Shown here piece after piece: positions 33,917 through 34,650 of a stretch of DNA of 34,650 bases (positions are counted from its first letter, which is position 1; each line of letters begins with the position of its first letter). Source of the stretch: Promethearchaeota archaeon (GTDB taxonomy: Archaea; Asgardarchaeota; Thorarchaeia; Thorarchaeales; Thorarchaeaceae). Under the pieces are notes generated by a model that had not been told where the DNA came from, ran no database searches, and worked only from the letters and a program-made list of their open reading frames with translations. The translations under genes and the position numbers were made by a program. The stretch is taken from contig WJMJ01000120.1 of the NCBI GenBank assembly GCA_014728035.1, forward strand, positions 1 through 34,650, written 5' to 3'.

Positions 33917-34468
33917 TCAACTACGCATTTCAATTTCAGGAGTAACTATTCTACTCTTGGTTGCTTGTCCAAATACGGTATAATTCCATTCATCTGTTCC
34001 TGAAGTAGCTGAATAGCAAAACCTTGAGAAGTTTCTAGCACGAGTTTCATGTGTGATACATTGTAAAAGGAATTTCTCACCATTTGGTTGTTGCTTCATG
34101 TAGTAGATAATCCCATTATCAGACAGCCAACCAAGACTGAGCCAATCCAGAATCATACAACCCAGAATTATATACATTTTTTCTCCAATTGGAACATGGG
34201 AATCTGAATCAATTTGATTAACCAATTTTTTAATCTCTGACCACACTTCTCTTAGTGCGGCAATAATACATTCTGCTACCGATTGAATCGATTCTTTCAT
34301 AGATTCATAATCCTGAATAGTGAAACATGGAAATTGAAGATGGACCATATTATCACTTTTTGCAACAAGTCCTAATCTCGCTAGACGTGTTACCATCTCC
34401 TGTTCTTCCGTTGAACGGTCACTTTCTAGTAACGGTTGTGGAATCAATTTCCCAAGAAATGAAATCAC
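33917..34468 (-). CDS. N-terminal part of a broken winged-helix protein next to the terminal repeat
   Basis: This 183-residue frame has a winged-helix-like part (LARLGLVAKSDNMVHLQF) followed by a helical domain (ECIIAALREVWSEIKKLV, then ILGCMILDWLSLGW) and resembles the module encoded downstream, so the two look like tandem copies of one unit. The stop is TGA at 33917-33919; the downstream frame continues without a shift. Upstream of the GTG at 34468 the frame stays open for 23 codons with no start until a TAA at 34538-34540 inside the terminal repeat, so the original 5' end seems lost. Probable pseudogene or disrupted gene. Confidence 0.55.
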   Translation of the reverse strand: MISFLGKLIPQPLLESDRSTEEQEMVTRLARLGLVAKSDNMVHLQFPCFTIQDYESMKESIQSVAECIIAALREVWSEIKKLVNQIDSDSHVPIGEKMYIILGCMILDWLSLGWLSDNGIIYYMKQQPNGEKFLLQCITHETRARNFSRFCYSATSGTDEWNYTVFGQATKSRIVTPEIEMRS

Positions 34469-34512
34469 ATTTTCACTTCTAGCGACTGTTAAAGGATTGT
34501 CATCTGAAGGCG

Positions 34513-34650
34513 ACCGTTCATTTTTAGTTGGACAAACTTAGACACCCGAGCTTTGTCCGTCCAGAAACGGTACTGGAACTGGCTCGGTCCTGGTCAGGGA
34601 TCCTGTGTCTGTAGACCAAATCTCTATTCCAGATCACTCCATATAAACTC
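34513..34650. repeat. Right copy of inverted terminal repeat
   Basis: These 138 bases are the exact reverse complement of 3-140. The inner boundary lies within the open frame upstream of the winged-helix gene, and a stop codon for that frame (34538-34540) lies inside the repeat. The nested stems noted for the left copy are present in mirrored order. Confidence 0.9.

Noticed and set aside
33917..33919. TGA as a selenocysteine or readthrough codon
   Set aside because: The context is a helical region of a regulator-like protein rather than a redox site, and no SECIS-like element is apparent; a broken gene is simpler.
34508..34650. Open frame running through the right terminal repeat on the plus strand
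   Set aside because: It has no start codon, follows a TGA immediately outside the repeat, and the folding pattern explains the sequence better than coding.
1..34650. CRISPR array, tRNA, rRNA or prophage
   Set aside because: No regularly spaced direct repeats, no tRNA cloverleaf or rRNA sequence and no phage structural genes were seen.

Overview
The window looks like a piece of chromosome from a low-GC archaeon. The evidence is an archaeal-type ATP-dependent DNA ligase, a two-gene lipoate ligase next to a LipS-like radical SAM enzyme, TATA boxes about 25 nt upstream of leaderless or short-leader starts, and frequent TTG/GTG starts with GAGGTG-type ribosome binding sites. Large cytoplasmic leucine-rich-repeat (LRR) proteins, long coiled-coil proteins and a bacterial-type phosphofructokinase make an Asgard archaeon the most likely source, but that is inference and no marker gene here settles it. 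I see no rRNA, tRNA, CRISPR array, transposase or phage gene.

Layout. 1-140 and 34513-34650 are a perfect inverted terminal repeat (138 bp). 237-5302: secreted GH10 xylanase, a surface-anchored protein, a PAS-PAS-winged-helix regulator and a YbjN-like protein. 5659-16182: three paralogous LRR proteins (one on the minus strand, two in tandem on the plus strand) sharing a C-terminal domain with a VLVPEI motif, interspersed with a small membrane protein, a very acidic protein, a HEAT-repeat protein, an SDR-family epimerase-like protein and ATP-type PfkA. 16535-23982: a possible 24-residue basic peptide, CorA behind a structured leader, a Ca2+/cation antiporter, a peroxiredoxin fold without its peroxidatic cysteine, a DUF4184/YdjM-like membrane protein, an ATP-grasp ligase, a cupin, and a long coiled-coil protein with a winged helix. 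24035-27466: an M50-like membrane protease with an upstream coiled-coil partner, then small membrane and hypothetical proteins. 27547-31262: DNA ligase, a PD-(D/E)XK-like protein, a probable structured non-coding RNA of about 230 nt, and an unknown protein. 31268-33312: the lipS-lplA-lplB operon. 33374-34468: two winged-helix modules in one frame split by a TGA, probably one broken gene abutting the terminal repeat.

How the genes work together. The clear functional unit is lipoate synthesis and attachment. Mg2+ and Ca2+/Na+ transport genes (corA and the CaCA antiporter) are divergent neighbours. Most of the rest is housekeeping or unassigned. The items most worth following up are the LRR family with its unassigned C-terminal domain, the RNA at 30328-30558, the corA leader, and the inverted repeat at the two ends, which may be an element end or only an assembly boundary at a dispersed repeat.
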